Position numbers and translations under genes: made by a program. From the NCBI GenBank assembly GCA_002686195.1, contig NZAS01000198.1, positions 1-15,196 on the forward strand: DNA of 15,196 nucleotides. The letters run 5' to 3'. A model generated the notes under the pieces. The model saw only the letters and a program-made list of their open reading frames with translations, made no database searches and was not told the origin of the DNA. How positions within the stretch are numbered: the first letter of the stretch is position 1; the number at the start of each line of letters is the position of its first letter. This DNA is from Candidatus Pacearchaeota archaeon. Lineage in GTDB: Archaea; Nanoarchaeota; Nanoarchaeia; Pacearchaeales; GW2011-AR1. Shown here piece by piece: positions 1 to 7,848 of the stretch.

Positions 1-471
1 ATCTGATTCCGCACCTTGAATCTTATGTCCGTTTCTTGCAACCGTAATATTATTTGTTGCAGCTGAACCTGTTATATCAACAACCCTTACAAAGTCTCCA
101 AGAGAAGCTGATGCCGGAAGTGTAACTGTTACTGCCGACGAGGTATCTACCATAACACCGTCGCCGTTTGCAGCAGTATAAGCAGAAGTCTTTATAGCCC
201 AGGCCGCTCCAGAAACTGCGGTTATCCAACTAGGAGCAGTAGCACCACTATTCATCTGTAGAGTTTGTTCTGCTGTACCTTTGGCCAGTCTCACATAGTC
301 GGTACCATTATAATACATAATATCGCCTTGAGCGTCTGAACCCAAAGCAATCTTTGCGCCTGTTACAGCATTGTCAGCTAGTTCTGAAGTCCCTACAGCA
401 CTTGCTGCGATATCTCCTGCCGCAATCGTATCCGTGTCAATAGCCGCTGAAGTAACTCTTGTTAAAGCCAT
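1..471 (-). CDS. Tail-fibre-like protein, N-terminal 157 residues (runs off left edge)
   Basis: The reading frame is open from ATG at 471 to base 1, with no stop, so the C-terminus lies outside the window. Residues 8-41 are a low-complexity Ala/Asp/Thr segment (DTIAAGDIAASAVGTSELAD and following). Residues 49-82 contain QGDIMYYNGTDYVRL followed by a GAT-P-SW motif. Residues 98-152 look like a beta-strand domain with VTVTLPASASLGDFVRVVDI and an NGHKIQG turn. This layout is common in fibre and host-recognition proteins of marine T4-like phages; that is family knowledge recalled, not searched. The start is supported by a strong AGGAG at 478-482, six bases upstream, which overlaps the TAG stop of the preceding gene. 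It probably assembles onto the baseplate through the small proteins encoded just upstream. The receptor-binding end is not visible. Confidence 0.75.
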   Translation of the reverse strand, partial: MALTRVTSAAIDTDTIAAGDIAASAVGTSELADNAVTGAKIALGSDAQGDIMYYNGTDYVRLAKGTAEQTLQMNSGATAPSWITAVSGAAWAIKTSAYTAANGDGVMVDTSSAVTVTLPASASLGDFVRVVDITGSAATNNITVARNGHKIQGAESD

Positions 472-477
472 TTATTT

Positions 478-482
478 CTCCT
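478..482 (-). promoter_or_regulatory. Shine-Dalgarno AGGAG of the tail-fibre-like gene
   Basis: On the minus strand this reads TTAGGAGAAATAAATG. AGGAG sits six bases before the ATG and shares bases with the TAG stop (483-481) of the 64-residue gene. It is the best ribosome binding site in the window and fits a highly expressed structural product. Confidence 0.7.
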
Positions 483-675
483 AACCCAAAGCAACTGCCA
501 TAGCAATTGAAAAGCCTTTTGTTGATTTTGAACCGATAGCCTCAACTACATCCGTAGGAGTTCCAGTAAAGTCTGCATTGATATTTGTAATATCACCAAC
601 ATCGGTAGCAAGTTCATTGAACTCTACTCTCCATTGTTCTATAGTGTTTGTTGTTACTACTTCTCTATCGGCCAT
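481..675 (-). CDS. Small tail-fibre adaptor-like protein (64 aa)
   Basis: This 64-residue protein begins MADREVVTTNTIEQWRVEFN, continues with a GDITNI segment and ends near VVEAIGSKSTKG. The pattern (TTNT-x-EQWR, then V/L-GDI, then a VxAI segment) resembles the N-terminal module at the start of many long fibre or structural proteins in marine T4-like phages; that is recalled knowledge. Here it stands alone. It starts at ATG 675, overlapping the end of the 68-residue gene by 11 nt, with AGGAG at 687-691 as a plausible ribosome binding site. The fibre-like gene starts nine bases after its stop. A role as connector or chaperone between baseplate and fibre is inferred from position. No catalytic motif, signal peptide or membrane segment is visible. 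Confidence 0.65.
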   Translation of the reverse strand: MADREVVTTNTIEQWRVEFNELATDVGDITNINADFTGTPTDVVEAIGSKSTKGFSIAMAVALG

Positions 676-871
676 TTTCTAATAAACTCCTAAGCATTTC
701 CTTTACTTCTGCCAGTTCCTCTCTGATACTATTTATATCATTTTCTCGTTGTTGATTATATAACCTTCTACGTTTGGAAGCAGTGTAAGCAGAAGTGTTA
801 GTATTCAACACGGCCTTGCTTACGGTATCCTTTACCAAATCTGTATTATCTTCTATCTTTAGTTCCATCAT
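665..871 (-). CDS. Small predicted coiled-coil protein (68 aa)
   Basis: The start overlaps the stop of the large DUF4815-like gene in ATGATGA. Either the first ATG (871) or the second (868) could be used; neither has a clear Shine-Dalgarno, so coupling to the upstream gene is likely. A basic patch KRRR (33-36) precedes a helix with clean heptads: I46, L53 and L60 in one register and I49, V56 and L63 in the other, within ENDINSIREELAEVKEMLRS. This predicts a short oligomeric coiled coil. The position between the baseplate-periphery gene and the fibre genes suggests a small virion connector or assembly factor; that is inference. A late-promoter-like TATAAATA lies within its codons 45-47. Confidence 0.65.
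   Translation of the reverse strand: MMELKIEDNTDLVKDTVSKAVLNTNTSAYTASKRRRLYNQQRENDINSIREELAEVKEMLRSLLENGR
730..737 (-). promoter_or_regulatory. Possible T4-type late promoter inside the 68-aa gene
   Basis: The minus strand reads gaTATAAATAGTATC, an exact match to the T4 late -10 box TATAAATA. Initiation about six bases downstream would give a leader of roughly 50 nt before the ATG at 675, including the AGGAG at 687-691. It could drive the 64-residue gene and the fibre-like gene separately from the giant upstream gene. The caveat is that the box also encodes D45-I46-N47, so it may be coincidental. Confidence 0.45.
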
Positions 872-3800
872 TCTGCCAAGGCCATAGTTCTAAAGTCCCT
901 AAGGATAGGCGGTTTAGATGTATTCAAACTTTTCATTACAATCTTGATAGCAAACGATGAGAATCCTTCTAGCGGTAATGTAGTTGTAGCAATGTCATCA
1001 TTCTTACCAGCAGTATATTCATACTCACGAAAATCATTTATGTTTTGAGATACTGGTGTTGTAACATCAGGTATACCCGTTGTATTGAAAGGTACCCACT
1101 CAATTTCCTCAAAAGGAGTTTCTGAGTTAGACTGTGCTATCTTATAATAAACCTCCAGAGCAGCTTCTGACTGAACAGAAGCATCAAAAATAGTTTTGAT
1201 AGCAGTCGCTTCCTGTTTCAAAGAAATCTCTTTAGTCATATAGATGGAAACATTGTTATCACCCTTAGGCTGTTTAGAATCCTTGAAGGTGCTTGTACTT
1301 GTAGTAATAGTTCCAACATCGCTTGAAGAATCAATCTTGTTTATTCTATTGGCGATACAGATAACACCCATCTGCCCTTTACCCAAATCAACAACAGGGG
1401 AAATAGAATCTTTACTGGAAGTCAATATCGTATCAAATCGTAAGGACTTATTACCAGACAGTTCGTTTGTCTCGTTTATCTGTGAACAAACAACCTGTGG
1501 TGCCGAGAAAAGATAATTCTGATATAGAGGAACTTCAAACGATGAAGCGTTTGCTGTTCTAACAAAAGGCGTTTGTGTAGAACCCAAACTCATACCAGAA
1601 GTTACCTGAGCATTTGTAGTTGCTTTTGCCCGATTGAATTCCATAACCTTAATCTTGGGATAGAATGTATCATAAGCCACGTTCTTGGTTATTTTCATTG
1701 CACTACCACCACCAGTAAATGTTTTATCTGCGGCTGTAGTTGTAGTAATTTCAAAACTATCAAACTCTACACCCGTGATAGATGTATGCGTCTTGTTTAT
1801 TTCTGTAAGAGGAATACCTGCAAAGACATAATACTTGACCACACTACCATCTTCGTGTGTAGCCGCTGTCGTTCCGTCAGAGCCTCGTGTACAACCAGTC
1901 AAGTCATTACCTGACTTACCAGTATACTGAATAACCTCATCATCTATCTTGATGTAACCCGCCGATGCAAAGTTAGCAGCAGAGGTCAAAGTAATCGTTG
2001 TATCGGCCGCAGCCAACTCAGCACTCTCATTCAATGTTGTATCAGATATTTCAGAAGCAACATCACGAATAATAACATTATTCAGAGTAGAGTGCATACC
2101 ATGACTGTAAAACTTAACCTTTACTTTAGTTGAACCCGAATAAGTCTCTAAAGGATTCTTTGGCAGATATCTTGTTCGCCCATCAGACTTGGCAACAAAT
2201 CCAGCTCGTCTATCCAACTCCTGATTGACTGTATACACATGACCTGTTTTAGTTGTATCAAATTTTGCTCTATGTAATGAAAACTTCAAATCTTCAAACT
2301 GCGATGCTGTCCATGCAGATGCGTTTTGTGATTTGAACAGAGAACCCAGATATGGTTGCTCGGATACGGTTTGAGTTCCGCCAACATCTGTTTCGGTCAA
2401 TCTTGATATCCAAATGTTATAGTCCAAAGATGTAGATATAAGAACGATAGCATATTCTGTAAACGACCTCAAATGAATCGGGTAGTCAAATGTAAATGTC
2501 GTTGCAGTTGCTGCCGTTGAATCTGCATTTATTGAAGATGCCGGTAATACTACTGTTGAACCGGGAATAGTTTCCCATGCGGGATAACCATTGACCACAG
2601 GTCGTACCTGTAGTGTTACTGGTTTTGGATTAGTAGATTCGTCTTTTGTTGCAAAGAAAACATCTACCTTTGTTAGAAAAACACCATCATCCATAAACTC
2701 AGGATCTTCTATACGAAGGGTCTGTGCCAGTGGATCACCCCAGCCATGGAACTTGCCGTATTCAATAGTCGTATCTCTCGTTACTGTTGTATCACTGGCC
2801 TTGGCTTTATCACCAATCGTTCTATATTGTGTTTCCAGGTCTGTTCTAATAATACGAGCATTTCTCAAAGAGTTTATTCTTTCTTGTTTTACTTGTTTCT
2901 GACCAAAGGCATTATATGTAGCTTCACCAGCAGTAAACACCGTACCAGCAATTCTGTTATTAGTAGAACTGTCTGTCAAACGGAAAACTCCTTTACCGGT
3001 AGCGAAACGCATTTCGTCACTATTAGGAATCTTGAATACACACTCCAACTGCCCCAGGGAATCTGTGATAAGTAGTTGTCCACTAATACTATCAGTTACG
3101 ACTGGAAATACAGAAGTGTTATATGTAGAACTATTTGGATCTGGATCAGTATAACTCTTATGTTCACTTATTGTCGTATCATTTGATCCTCGTTCACTTA
3201 TTGTAAACGTAGTAGCTGTCTTGGCTGAATACGTCATTGTTTCCGAGTTTATATATGTTGTTCCCTGAGTATCCAACCAACGATAAGCTTCTTCCGAAGC
3301 AGGAACATCAGGCCCCCTCCAACTATTTGAAAGATCACCTTCATCAAAAGTTCTATCCGTAGCAACTCCAAGAACAATATTACTTATTGTAATTTGTCCA
3401 CTATCCGGGAATCCTGCAGTACTTGTTACACTTACAGTAGTTGCTGTTTTAGATAAGTTGGCTGTTAGTGCCGTTGTTGTTTGTGAAACACCAGTCGGCC
3501 TCGTTTGACTATTGACATCACGTTCATTGAAGAAAGCGTACATACGAGTATTCGGTTTCAGTCCTGTTGCCGTTACTGTAATATCTCTCTCACGCATCCA
3601 TGGAATAACTTCCATAGTTGTTTCATCGCCAGTACTTCTGTCCTGTCTAAAGGAATCCAAGTCAAAACGTGTACCCTCTCTTGACTGATTGAGGTCTACC
3701 GCAACTCTTACTGTACCTGTCGTCGTAGTTTTGTATGTGGTCTTAACATCATGCCTAACGGCATACAAGTTTCCCTGACCCGCTGACCCATTGGGATTTA

Positions 3801-6800
3801 CAGTACTATGATCAAGCCTCTTCCTCCCTTGCGAAACATGAGGATTGTCATAATCTTTTGCAGAATGTAGTTTCAAACTTGCTGCGACATCTACCGAATC
3901 CGTCTGCCAGGACTTCCAAACATCTCTAGTCCATCTAGGTTGACCGTTTTCATCTTTACCCAACCAAGATTGCCATGCTTCCCAATCACCATCCACATCT
4001 ACAGAGAATGCGGCCTGTCTGTCTGTATCTATCCACAAATCAGATTCGGGATCTAAAGTAATATCACCATTCCAAAACGTAACAGAGAATGGATTGAGGT
4101 TTTCTTGTCTTGTAGCAAACTTATTAGAATGTTGTAACATAGCCTCATCGGTATAAGGCAACATAGCCATATCACCCATTTTCACATAACCATCTGCCGT
4201 TCGTTCATCATCTGTCGTATTTTCTTCTTGAAGTTCTACTGTCTGAACATCTAGTCCAGGACGAAACTCACCTCGTTCTCTATCTACAGAACCAGCATAG
4301 TCCTGATGCTGTGTGTGAGCAACACTGTGATCCCTAAACGAGTCAACAAGAAAACCTGTTTTGAATCTATCAAAGCCTTCCGCATCAAGCACTTTAAAGT
4401 TTTCTGTTTTCTTTTCTAACAATGATAGACTTATACTTCTCTCCAAATTCTTGAGTCGTTTAGATAATCCGGTAATGTCTTTCATAGTCCATCGTCTATG
4501 CGACGGAATTTTTATTCTTACACTCTCCTCATTAAATGTATAGGGATCTATCTCTAAAGCAGCCAACACCATAGAATCAGGCACATCATTAGTAGGAAAC
4601 ACTGGTTCATCAGAAGGAGTTCCACCAAGTATTGAAAACTTACCGTTTTTAGTTAGCAGTAAATAATCACAACGACCTTGATAATATGAGAAGTCTACTA
4701 ACATAGCATCCTGTGGTCGAGGCATATTTGTTTGTGAGGAATTCGTTCCTTCAAACAATCTCGTATTGAATGAGAATGGATTAGCAGAACCTGAAGTAGA
4801 TACGTCTGCTACTCTTGGACGAAAATCCATAAAATCAGAAAGTCTGAAACCTTGATAGTCCGGAATGTCGTCATAACTTGTTTGGTTGGTATAAGAATCT
4901 ACACTAAAGAAGTTACCTGCACCATGTGTAAAGTAATCAAATACTATCAACAGTTGTCCTGACGGTGCAGACTGATTTGGTCTCCTTCGTAGTCTACAAA
5001 TATCATAAAATCCATCTCGTTGGCCATCATCAAAAGAATACTTGTATCCTACTTCGGGATCGCCTACAGTCACAGCACTGACCTGTGCTGTGTAAGAGTT
5101 TGTTTGTCCGGTTATCTGGTCCGATGCTGTAAATGTGGCATCTGTCTGATATGCAAACTTTAGTGTTGTTCCTGTATGGTCAATAACAAGAGCCTTTGCT
5201 TTACTAACCGAACCAACTATCTGTTCGCCATCAACAAACACACCTGTCTGACTAGCAATAGTCATCTGTGGTGAAACTGGAGTCGTTCCAATAGCGGCAG
5301 ACTCATAAACAGCCCACGCCCTAAACCCATCAGCAACACCAAGTGATATTTCAAGGTCCTCTACTCTATGTCCATACACACCACTTGCAGCCGCATTATT
5401 AGTAACAGTAACAGTCGCCATTTTCTGACGAGTTTTTGTTTTGTGTGTAGCTGCTGTAGTACTCAATGTCGCAATAAACTTTACGGCAGTGTTAGCACCA
5501 AGCGCAGCATTTGTAATAGTCAAAGTTTGGTTACTGTTAGACAGAACAAAACCTGTCGCGGCCGATACGATATCACCCTGAGCAATACCTGAGGTACCAG
5601 TACCTAACGCATCTATCTGGAGAGTGTAGTCCTTCTCCGCATGAGCAACAAAAGTTTCACCTGACCCTGCGTTGAACGTAAGAACTCCACCGGATGCAGT
5701 AACAACACCAGACCCAGAATACTGTCTACGAATAGTATGTGTAGTATCTGTGGGTAACAGGGTTGAAGTATTTTTTCGGGACGTTTCAAATAACAATATC
5801 CCCGCATAAGGTTCCTTTATCTCACCTCGTTTACGAGTAGCCGCAACATCATCGACCAAACTACTATAACCAGCACTCATGGTCAACAAGTTTCCAGATA
5901 CAGCAGTGACTCTACGTTCTTCCAAAGCACCATTGTTTCCCGTGGGTAATGCGATAACATCATTGACCACAACTTCTTCATCCAACTCACCGTTGAGAGT
6001 TTGTATCAGAGTACTTACATTCTCTGCAAGTATCGCATCTCCCAAAACTTCTGTATCGGTAGAACCATCTTCTTGCATAAGTTGACCAGAACTATCTTCT
6101 AAAGTTATTGAGTCTGTATTGGCAAACGAATAACTACCCGTCAGTGTAAAGTTTACATCGAGGTCAACATCAGCACTAAAGTCCTCACCGGCGTTTACCG
6201 TATAGGGCATAAAAACTTGTTTTACATCTTGGTTGAAATTTCTCAAAGTAACTGTTGAGGACGTACCCGAAACTGTATCGCTTGATGTGCTACTGGTTAT
6301 TGCTTCACCTGTAGTAAAACGTCCAACCACATCCTGTAGTTGAAAAGATGTATTAGACGATGTTGTTGCTACAACGAATCCTGTGGCACCAGAAGTCCCA
6401 CCAGTAATCAAAGAGTTTGCTGTGAGTGAACAGTTTGCCGACATTGTGATATCAGTAAACATATTGATATCGAAAAGATGTAGATTATATTTCGATGTCG
6501 TGTTAGTTGAAGATACCCCTGCCGTACCACTATAGTATTCAAACGCCCTTACTCTTGCATTACCAACATAACTACCAGAAGTCGAACCTCTTGAAGTAGT
6601 CTGCCTATTATATAACTGAATCGACTTGAAAGGATCTGTGTCTGAAGCGTTTAGTGTAATATCGGGAGAACCATAAACATTTGTAACTCTAACAAACTGG
6701 CCGTAATCAGCATTGATGGTTTCATTGTCTACGGATCCAGTCGTTCTTGCTTTATCAAACTCTAGAACACTAGATGAAATTCTTTCTTGTTCGAAACCTG

Positions 6801-7848
6801 AAACATAGGCTTTACCTGGACCTATAACTGTAGCAAACTTTGTAGAGTCTCCTGGTGTAGCAGCACTGGATGTATAAAGTCCGTTATTGAACCCATCATC
6901 CAAATGTTCTTTTACTTCTATGGCAAACGGTTTTACAATATAGTCACCAGACTCCTCATCGGTTCGTCTGGCAATCATATTCATAACTTCATTGTATTCT
7001 GGTTGGCGAGTATGTGATTTTAGAATACCACTCTCAAACCTCATCAACTCAATGAAGTTAGTATCTGTCGTTCCCGTAATTGTATGCTTTGCTAATGTAA
7101 GGATGACCTTCAAACGATCCGCACCCTGTGCCGCAAAGTTAGATGTGCCTTGTGCGTTATCAAGTAACGAGGCATCATCCAAGTCACTCACCAAAGTTTC
7201 TGAAATATCAAACCCAATACGATAACTTGGTGAGTTTGTGTATTTGTCTAGTACCAATGTTTGAGCGGCAACTCTAACAAACATACCACGAACAAAATAA
7301 ACACCTTCGGTTACTGCTGCTGCAGACCCGGTGGCAGCTGCATCCGTTGCCAATGTTGTAGCAGAAACAGTATCAGCAGCATATGAACCAACAACAGCAT
7401 CCGCTGTGATATCTTCACCGTTAGCAAAAACTTGTGTAGCAAAATCAGTTCCAGAAGCAATATACTTTACATATAATGTTTCTGGATCAGTTGTTGTTGC
7501 CGCATCATAAGCTATAACTCGTGCTTTGACACCAGATGTAGCACCTGTTATTTCTTTACCTACATACGAACTCAAGTATGAGCTAATAGCAGCAGAGTTA
7601 TATTCGGACTGTAATTTTACTGCATAGTACTCTGTATCAACATTGAGAGCTCCTGGGATAACTTGACTCCCATCCTTGAAAACGTGCCGACCAAACCTTT
7701 CGATTTGGTTTGCCATGATGCTTTGTAGTTGTGTCAGTTCCCTTGCTTGAACCGCCTTACTCGGTTTGAATAATACTCGGTGAAAGTTATCTGACTCTGC
7801 ATAGTCATCATGGTAAGGGGTTACGTTGAGATCCGTTTTATTTGGCAT
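868..7848 (-). CDS. Giant DUF4815-like baseplate/tail structural protein (2326 aa)
   Basis: Residues 20-61 carry the hallmark of phage DUF4815 proteins: NFHRVLFKPSKAVQARELTQ, then NQIERFG and VFKDGS. Further family-like blocks are YSFDDGQRDGFYD (about 935-947), a VFDYFTHG/DFRPRV stretch (about 960-1011), and MKDITGLSKRLKNLERSISL followed by FKTGFLVDSFRDHSV (about 1120-1175). A later block, GDPLAQTLRI with VDVFFATKD and VRPVVNGYPAW (about 1700-1750), resembles the C-terminal half of these proteins. Between them lie beta-rich repeats (separate entries), probably peripheral decoration. The start is ATG at 7848 in a TAATG overlap, with GAGGG about eight bases upstream. By position it follows gp8 where T4 has genes 9 and 10, so a baseplate-periphery or fibre-anchoring role is likely. 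Direct homology to T4 gp10 is not claimed. Its length is large for a baseplate subunit. No frameshift is seen. Confidence 0.85.
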   Translation of the reverse strand: MPNKTDLNVTPYHDDYAESDNFHRVLFKPSKAVQARELTQLQSIMANQIERFGRHVFKDGSQVIPGALNVDTEYYAVKLQSEYNSAAISSYLSSYVGKEITGATSGVKARVIAYDAATTTDPETLYVKYIASGTDFATQVFANGEDITADAVVGSYAADTVSATTLATDAAATGSAAAVTEGVYFVRGMFVRVAAQTLVLDKYTNSPSYRIGFDISETLVSDLDDASLLDNAQGTSNFAAQGADRLKVILTLAKHTITGTTDTNFIELMRFESGILKSHTRQPEYNEVMNMIARRTDEESGDYIVKPFAIEVKEHLDDGFNNGLYTSSAATPGDSTKFATVIGPGKAYVSGFEQERISSSVLEFDKARTTGSVDNETINADYGQFVRVTNVYGSPDITLNASDTDPFKSIQLYNRQTTSRGSTSGSYVGNARVRAFEYYSGTAGVSSTNTTSKYNLHLFDINMFTDITMSANCSLTANSLITGGTSGATGFVVATTSSNTSFQLQDVVGRFTTGEAITSSTSSDTVSGTSSTVTLRNFNQDVKQVFMPYTVNAGEDFSADVDLDVNFTLTGSYSFANTDSITLEDSSGQLMQEDGSTDTEVLGDAILAENVSTLIQTLNGELDEEVVVNDVIALPTGNNGALEERRVTAVSGNLLTMSAGYSSLVDDVAATRKRGEIKEPYAGILLFETSRKNTSTLLPTDTTHTIRRQYSGSGVVTASGGVLTFNAGSGETFVAHAEKDYTLQIDALGTGTSGIAQGDIVSAATGFVLSNSNQTLTITNAALGANTAVKFIATLSTTAATHKTKTRQKMATVTVTNNAAASGVYGHRVEDLEISLGVADGFRAWAVYESAAIGTTPVSPQMTIASQTGVFVDGEQIVGSVSKAKALVIDHTGTTLKFAYQTDATFTASDQITGQTNSYTAQVSAVTVGDPEVGYKYSFDDGQRDGFYDICRLRRRPNQSAPSGQLLIVFDYFTHGAGNFFSVDSYTNQTSYDDIPDYQGFRLSDFMDFRPRVADVSTSGSANPFSFNTRLFEGTNSSQTNMPRPQDAMLVDFSYYQGRCDYLLLTKNGKFSILGGTPSDEPVFPTNDVPDSMVLAALEIDPYTFNEESVRIKIPSHRRWTMKDITGLSKRLKNLERSISLSLLEKKTENFKVLDAEGFDRFKTGFLVDSFRDHSVAHTQHQDYAGSVDRERGEFRPGLDVQTVELQEENTTDDERTADGYVKMGDMAMLPYTDEAMLQHSNKFATRQENLNPFSVTFWNGDITLDPESDLWIDTDRQAAFSVDVDGDWEAWQSWLGKDENGQPRWTRDVWKSWQTDSVDVAASLKLHSAKDYDNPHVSQGRKRLDHSTVNPNGSAGQGNLYAVRHDVKTTYKTTTTGTVRVAVDLNQSREGTRFDLDSFRQDRSTGDETTMEVIPWMRERDITVTATGLKPNTRMYAFFNERDVNSQTRPTGVSQTTTALTANLSKTATTVSVTSTAGFPDSGQITISNIVLGVATDRTFDEGDLSNSWRGPDVPASEEAYRWLDTQGTTYINSETMTYSAKTATTFTISERGSNDTTISEHKSYTDPDPNSSTYNTSVFPVVTDSISGQLLITDSLGQLECVFKIPNSDEMRFATGKGVFRLTDSSTNNRIAGTVFTAGEATYNAFGQKQVKQERINSLRNARIIRTDLETQYRTIGDKAKASDTTVTRDTTIEYGKFHGWGDPLAQTLRIEDPEFMDDGVFLTKVDVFFATKDESTNPKPVTLQVRPVVNGYPAWETIPGSTVVLPASSINADSTAATATTFTFDYPIHLRSFTEYAIVLISTSLDYNIWISRLTETDVGGTQTVSEQPYLGSLFKSQNASAWTASQFEDLKFSLHRAKFDTTKTGHVYTVNQELDRRAGFVAKSDGRTRYLPKNPLETYSGSTKVKVKFYSHGMHSTLNNVIIRDVASEISDTTLNESAELAAADTTITLTSAANFASAGYIKIDDEVIQYTGKSGNDLTGCTRGSDGTTAATHEDGSVVKYYVFAGIPLTEINKTHTSITGVEFDSFEITTTTAADKTFTGGGSAMKITKNVAYDTFYPKIKVMEFNRAKATTNAQVTSGMSLGSTQTPFVRTANASSFEVPLYQNYLFSAPQVVCSQINETNELSGNKSLRFDTILTSSKDSISPVVDLGKGQMGVICIANRINKIDSSSDVGTITTSTSTFKDSKQPKGDNNVSIYMTKEISLKQEATAIKTIFDASVQSEAALEVYYKIAQSNSETPFEEIEWVPFNTTGIPDVTTPVSQNINDFREYEYTAGKNDDIATTTLPLEGFSSFAIKIVMKSLNTSKPPILRDFRTMALAE
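1843..2016 (-). repeat. 58-codon TTITLTSA/TGCTRG module, copy in DUF4815-like protein
   Basis: This covers residues 1945-2002, from LAAADTTITLTSAANF through YTGKSG and LTGCTRG to AATHEDGS. It aligns without gaps over 58 codons to residues 892-949 of the gp7-like protein, with 39 of 58 residues identical by hand count. It is probably a small beta-sandwich-like decoration domain. Confidence 0.8.
3148..3456 (-). repeat. Split, diverged copy of the TTITLTSA module
   Basis: Residues 1465-1567 begin LSKTATTVSVTSTAGFPDSG and end NSETMTYSAKTATTFTISER followed by GSNDTT and SEHKSY. These match the first and second halves of the 58-residue module. Between the halves is an extra segment of about 40 residues containing SNSWRGPDVP and EAYRWLDTQG. 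I infer a module interrupted by an insertion, or a longer ancestral form. Confidence 0.5.
5062..5244 (-). repeat. GE-x-I-x-G module in DUF4815-like protein (central copy)
   Basis: Residues 869-929 carry GVFVDGEQIVGSVSKAKALV followed by SDQITGQTNSYTAQVSAV. This is a paired version of the F-x-x-GE-x-ITG-x-TS-x-ATG-x-V motif also found in gp8 and the gp7-like protein. It lies just before the conserved DDGQRD block. Confidence 0.55.
6019..6114 (-). repeat. LED/EDG repeat in DUF4815-like protein
   Basis: Residues 579-610 contain ITLEDSSGQLMQEDGSTDTE and then ILAEN. The pattern of acidic turns between short hydrophobic strands matches the LED/EDG repeats of the gp7-like protein. Confidence 0.5.
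6256..6408 (-). repeat. ITGGTSGATG module in DUF4815-like protein
   Basis: Residues 481-531 begin ITGGTSGATGFVVATTSSNT and include a second half with RFTTGEAITSS. This is one of the clearest copies of the module shared with gp8 and the gp7-like protein. Confidence 0.6.
7369..7560 (-). repeat. GKEITGATSG module near N-terminus of DUF4815-like protein
   Basis: Residues 97-160 include GKEITGATSGVKARVIAYDA and then VFANGEDITADAVVG, a paired module directly after the conserved N-terminal block. Confidence 0.5.

Noticed and set aside
5613..5807. Minus-strand frame of 64 codons in another register
   Set aside because: It is contained inside the DUF4815-like gene; an out-of-frame shadow.
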